Assembly (NCBI GenBank): GCA_016342595.1
Contig: JAEINY010000035.1
Span: 1 to 37,559, forward strand
Direction: 5' to 3'
DNA length: 37,559 nucleotides
Source: Marinilabiliaceae bacterium
GTDB taxonomy: Bacteria > Bacteroidota > Bacteroidia > Bacteroidales > Marinilabiliaceae
Position numbers and translations under genes: made by a program. Below the pieces are notes generated by a model. It was not told the origin of the DNA, did no database searches, and was given only the letters and a program-made list of their open reading frames with translations. Shown piece by piece: positions 36,101 to 37,559 of the stretch (the stretch's first letter is position 1; each line of letters opens with the position of its first letter).

Positions 36101-37343
36101 CATACTCGAAATGTTGATAGGTTCCGGTTTGCGGGTCATAACAATCAAGTCCCTGGTTGCGATAACCAATCCAGATATGGCCTTTTCGATCCTCCAGCAA
36201 GGTACGGACATCATTACTGTGCATGGTTGATGATTCCCCAATTCGCCGCATATATTTAACAAATGGCTGCTGATAAGGATCGTATTTATTGATCCCGTTA
36301 AAACGCGTTCCTATCCAGATCACCCCTTCCCTATCTTTACACAAACTGATTACCTGATTACCCGAAAGACTTTCATTATTAAACAATTCATTATAAGACC
36401 GGGTTAAGGTATAATTACTTTCATTTTCAAAATCAAGCTTTAATAAGCCATAAGAGGAAGCCACAAAATAACCAGCTCCCGAACCTTGTATGATGCTATT
36501 AAAAATGGGACGAACACCGATCTGCGTCAATACTTCCTTGGAATCTAACTTAAATAGTTCAGTAATGCCCTGATCCCTGTTAAAACGAATACATCGAATG
36601 AGCCTTGGGTACACAATCCAAAAACAATCCGTATCGCTTCTGAAAATATGATTCACATTTTCCGCATAATCAGAATGGATGGTCTTTGAAGAAGGAGGCA
36701 TCACTAGTTTACTATTTTCAATTTTTACTAAAACAACACCATTGGAAGTTCCTACCCACACCGTACCATCATCACCCTTCAATAAAAATGTAATCACATC
36801 CGATACGCCGAATTGAGTTAATGAATAGGATCTGATCGAATCCGTATCGGTATTTAAAATGTCCAATCCGGCAGAAGTACCGATCCACACCTTATTCACA
36901 GTGTGACAAATGGCCGACACATCATTTCCAGATAGGCTCTTACAGGCCTTGCCCTGTGCCTGATAATTACTAAAATCACCCGTCCCCGGTTTAAAAACAG
37001 ATAAGCCGGTCCCGGCAGTACCAAACCATATTTGCCCCAAACTATCGGGTGCCAACACATTAATAATATTGGAGCCGGTCAATCCGGGATTACTCTGATC
37101 CGGTTTGTAATTTTTGAATTCATAGCCATCGTACCGCGATAAACCATCATAGGTAGCAAACCAAATAAATCCTTTAGAATCTGCAGCGACATCGAATATG
37201 GAGTTATTTCCCAATCCGTCAAGTGTGGAGAACCGTTCAAAGCGCATTGTATTTTGTCCTTTAGCACCATGTATGACAAGCCACAACACCGCTAACAGTA
37301 TTATTTTAGTCCTGCTGAATGTTAGATGAGAATTTAAATTCAC
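33165..37343 (-). CDS. Hybrid two-component system (HTCS) sensor/transcription regulator
   Basis: This single-chain glycan sensor has 1392 residues. A signal/anchor segment (IILLAVLWLVIHGAKG) precedes about 14 Reg_prop repeats (about 30-665; recurring W(I/V/L)GT..GL motifs), enough for two seven-bladed propellers. A Y_Y_Y domain (about 740-785), one TM (about 804-824) and a coiled coil follow. HisKA has His900 (SVSHEIRTPL), and HATPase_c covers about 1018-1111. The receiver has phospho-acceptor Asp1193 in IIISDVLMPGK, and an AraC-type HTH fills about 1290-1392. The start codon is GTG at 37343; no better in-frame ATG precedes the signal. It most plausibly controls the DUF1080-oxidoreductase unit immediately downstream on the same strand. 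Confidence 0.96.
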   Translation of the reverse strand: MNLNSHLTFSRTKIILLAVLWLVIHGAKGQNTMRFERFSTLDGLGNNSIFDVAADSKGFIWFATYDGLSRYDGYEFKNYKPDQSNPGLTGSNIINVLAPDSLGQIWFGTAGTGLSVFKPGTGDFSNYQAQGKACKSLSGNDVSAICHTVNKVWIGTSAGLDILNTDTDSIRSYSLTQFGVSDVITFLLKGDDGTVWVGTSNGVVLVKIENSKLVMPPSSKTIHSDYAENVNHIFRSDTDCFWIVYPRLIRCIRFNRDQGITELFKLDSKEVLTQIGVRPIFNSIIQGSGAGYFVASSYGLLKLDFENESNYTLTRSYNELFNNESLSGNQVISLCKDREGVIWIGTRFNGINKYDPYQQPFVKYMRRIGESSTMHSNDVRTLLEDRKGHIWIGYRNQGLDCYDPQTGTYQHFEYESLDQDGLPSNTIRGMYEDRQGQLWLGSSAGLSRIIPSASGYRFETITTAEGENLSIVYAFFEDSRGLFWLGTPNGLIQYDRLTKTVIFYRDDKRLGGERNFIRCIAEDNEGNLWLATDGGGIDKYILATNEFVNYRSELNNDSSLSHNKVYSLLFDSKGRLWAGTHSGLDVFDPVTGLFTSYTESDGLANNVVYSVLEDDLGYMWVSTANGLSRLDPKDITFNNYLQGFEFSDDAWSQNDDGTILMGGLNGFFRFHPARMMNNKIAPKVYINRFSLQNKQVNKGDEVNGRVLLDVPVSEIRKIELEHDENFFSVELLALSLSKPDQIRYQYQLEGFNSTWIDADPSRRTAVFTNVPFGNYSLKYRAANSDGIWSDQAVLQIVIHPAFYQTTLFKVVLMLVLILLIFIGYQLRLKNLTLQKKRLQQEVEMKTKALRLKKEAIEKQNLVLEDQKREIEEQRDKVVEMTRKVHETDERKIRFFTSVSHEIRTPLTLIVGPVERLIDSMAVSDNRFETVQMVQRNTQRLLRLVNQLLDFRKMDAGHMPIRSIKGDLSAFVTELFNSFENLAHKKQIHYALNITADLFEICFDTDVLEKIVTNLISNALKYTPDGGAVTVHLERSTKDIILFSVIDNGPGIPEDQRDTIFNRFYRDSKQHSNSTIGTGIGLALAKELAIMHGGNITVEANPGGGSCFQLSFPAIEGEEGTSVMADQPMEALDQLPNQITRTAEKYSVLIIEDNADLRSFIKESIDTDDIIEAENGDEGLNLAIGKLPDIIISDVLMPGKNGYEVCRLLKQDARTNHIPILLLTALGTEENQQIGINCGADDYIVKPFNHRILSGKIRNIMLARQRFKETLQLGLTTADSATQDQWKSSFPPYVSKIIELIEAHMHQRSFGVEELGKLMGMSRSTLYRKLKTVTDKTAVEFIREVKMRNALELLQNDKDLQLAELAFQVGFEDVDYFRQCFKKQFGKTPKEFV

Positions 37344-37497
37344 AGTTCACAATTACTTTACGAATCAAAAATGGGAATAATAATGTATTATGCCAATTCT
37401 TGAAACCCAAATAACCGATTACCCACCGATAGATTAGCTGACATCATAAAAAAAAGGAAAAGAGCCATTTTATAAAATAAGTTGATATAACTTTATT

Positions 37498-37559
37498 TGG
37501 CGTGCCCCTTCGCCCCAGGCTCAGCGCCGGGCTTTCCGCTCCTACTCCTCGCCAGAAAA
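37498..37559. repeat. GC-rich sequence at window edge, probable start of a dispersed repeat
   Basis: A sharply GC-richer block (GGCGTGCCCCTTCGCC, then CGCCGGGCTTTCCGCT) breaks the AT-rich intergenic background and resembles short GC-rich repeat elements I have seen in Bacteroidota genomes. It is cut by the window end. Between it and the HTCS start (37344-37497) there is only AT-rich sequence without a clear promoter. Confidence 0.4.

Noticed and set aside
37344-37559. Additional gene at the right edge
   Set aside because: No ORF of meaningful length or family; only AT-rich sequence and a GC-rich repeat-like block cut by the window end.

Overview
The window looks like a chromosomal piece of a Bacteroidota member, most likely a Marinilabiliales-type marine or sediment polysaccharide degrader. 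Four things point there: a SusC/SusD outer-membrane pair, a hybrid two-component system (HTCS) regulator, Bacteroidota-style promoters (TAnnTTTG at -7, no Shine-Dalgarno needed), and secreted carbohydrate enzymes with many AT-rich dispersed hairpin repeats. The genus is inferred from the overall look of the proteins, not from a marker gene search.

Region 1 (about 0.7-10.7 kb, all minus strand) is a compact polysaccharide utilisation locus. A secreted heparinase II/III-fold protein (candidate polysaccharide lyase) is followed by a secreted GH2 glycosidase. Two terminator hairpins and a structured repeat come next, then SusC and SusD. The substrate cannot be fixed from sequence; a lyase plus GH2 pairing suggests a uronic-acid-containing glycan. 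No regulator lies next to it.

Region 2 (about 11.4-24.7 kb, mostly plus strand) is largely housekeeping: a DUF5686/carboxypeptidase-regulatory-like surface protein, a small RRM RNA-binding protein, valyl-tRNA synthetase, a transglutaminase-like lipoprotein, 23S rRNA methyltransferase RlmH, and a very large NtrY-like membrane histidine kinase. A minus-strand DUF4783-nadC pair is embedded in it, with overlapping genes. Several genes here have clear promoters and intrinsic terminators.

Region 3 (about 24.7-26.5 kb, minus) is a likely operon: a RIC-like hemerythrin protein, a LuxR-type regulator whose receiver domain has lost its phospho-acceptor Asp, and an RDD membrane protein. This is a candidate iron, oxygen or NO-responsive module.

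Region 4 (about 26.8-37.3 kb, minus) holds two small transcription units built around Tat-exported Gfo/Idh/MocA oxidoreductases. One is ApbE-like, then oxidoreductase, then a 77-aa two-TM protein. The other is a tandem-DUF1080 secreted protein followed by an oxidoreductase, and upstream of it is a 1392-aa HTCS. Oxidoreductase plus DUF1080 hydrolase/lyase fits the 3-keto-glycoside route of glycan breakdown, and the HTCS would be its sensor.

Intergenic DNA is unusually rich in structured repeats. These include two inverted copies of a ~115-bp element about 29 kb apart (one with a compensatory stem change), a ~221-bp six-hairpin element with terminal inverted repeats and flanking direct repeats, a 119-bp inverted-repeat element with a perfect central palindrome, and two members of a CACAGAG-type inverted repeat. 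No tRNA, rRNA, CRISPR array, transposase or phage gene was seen.
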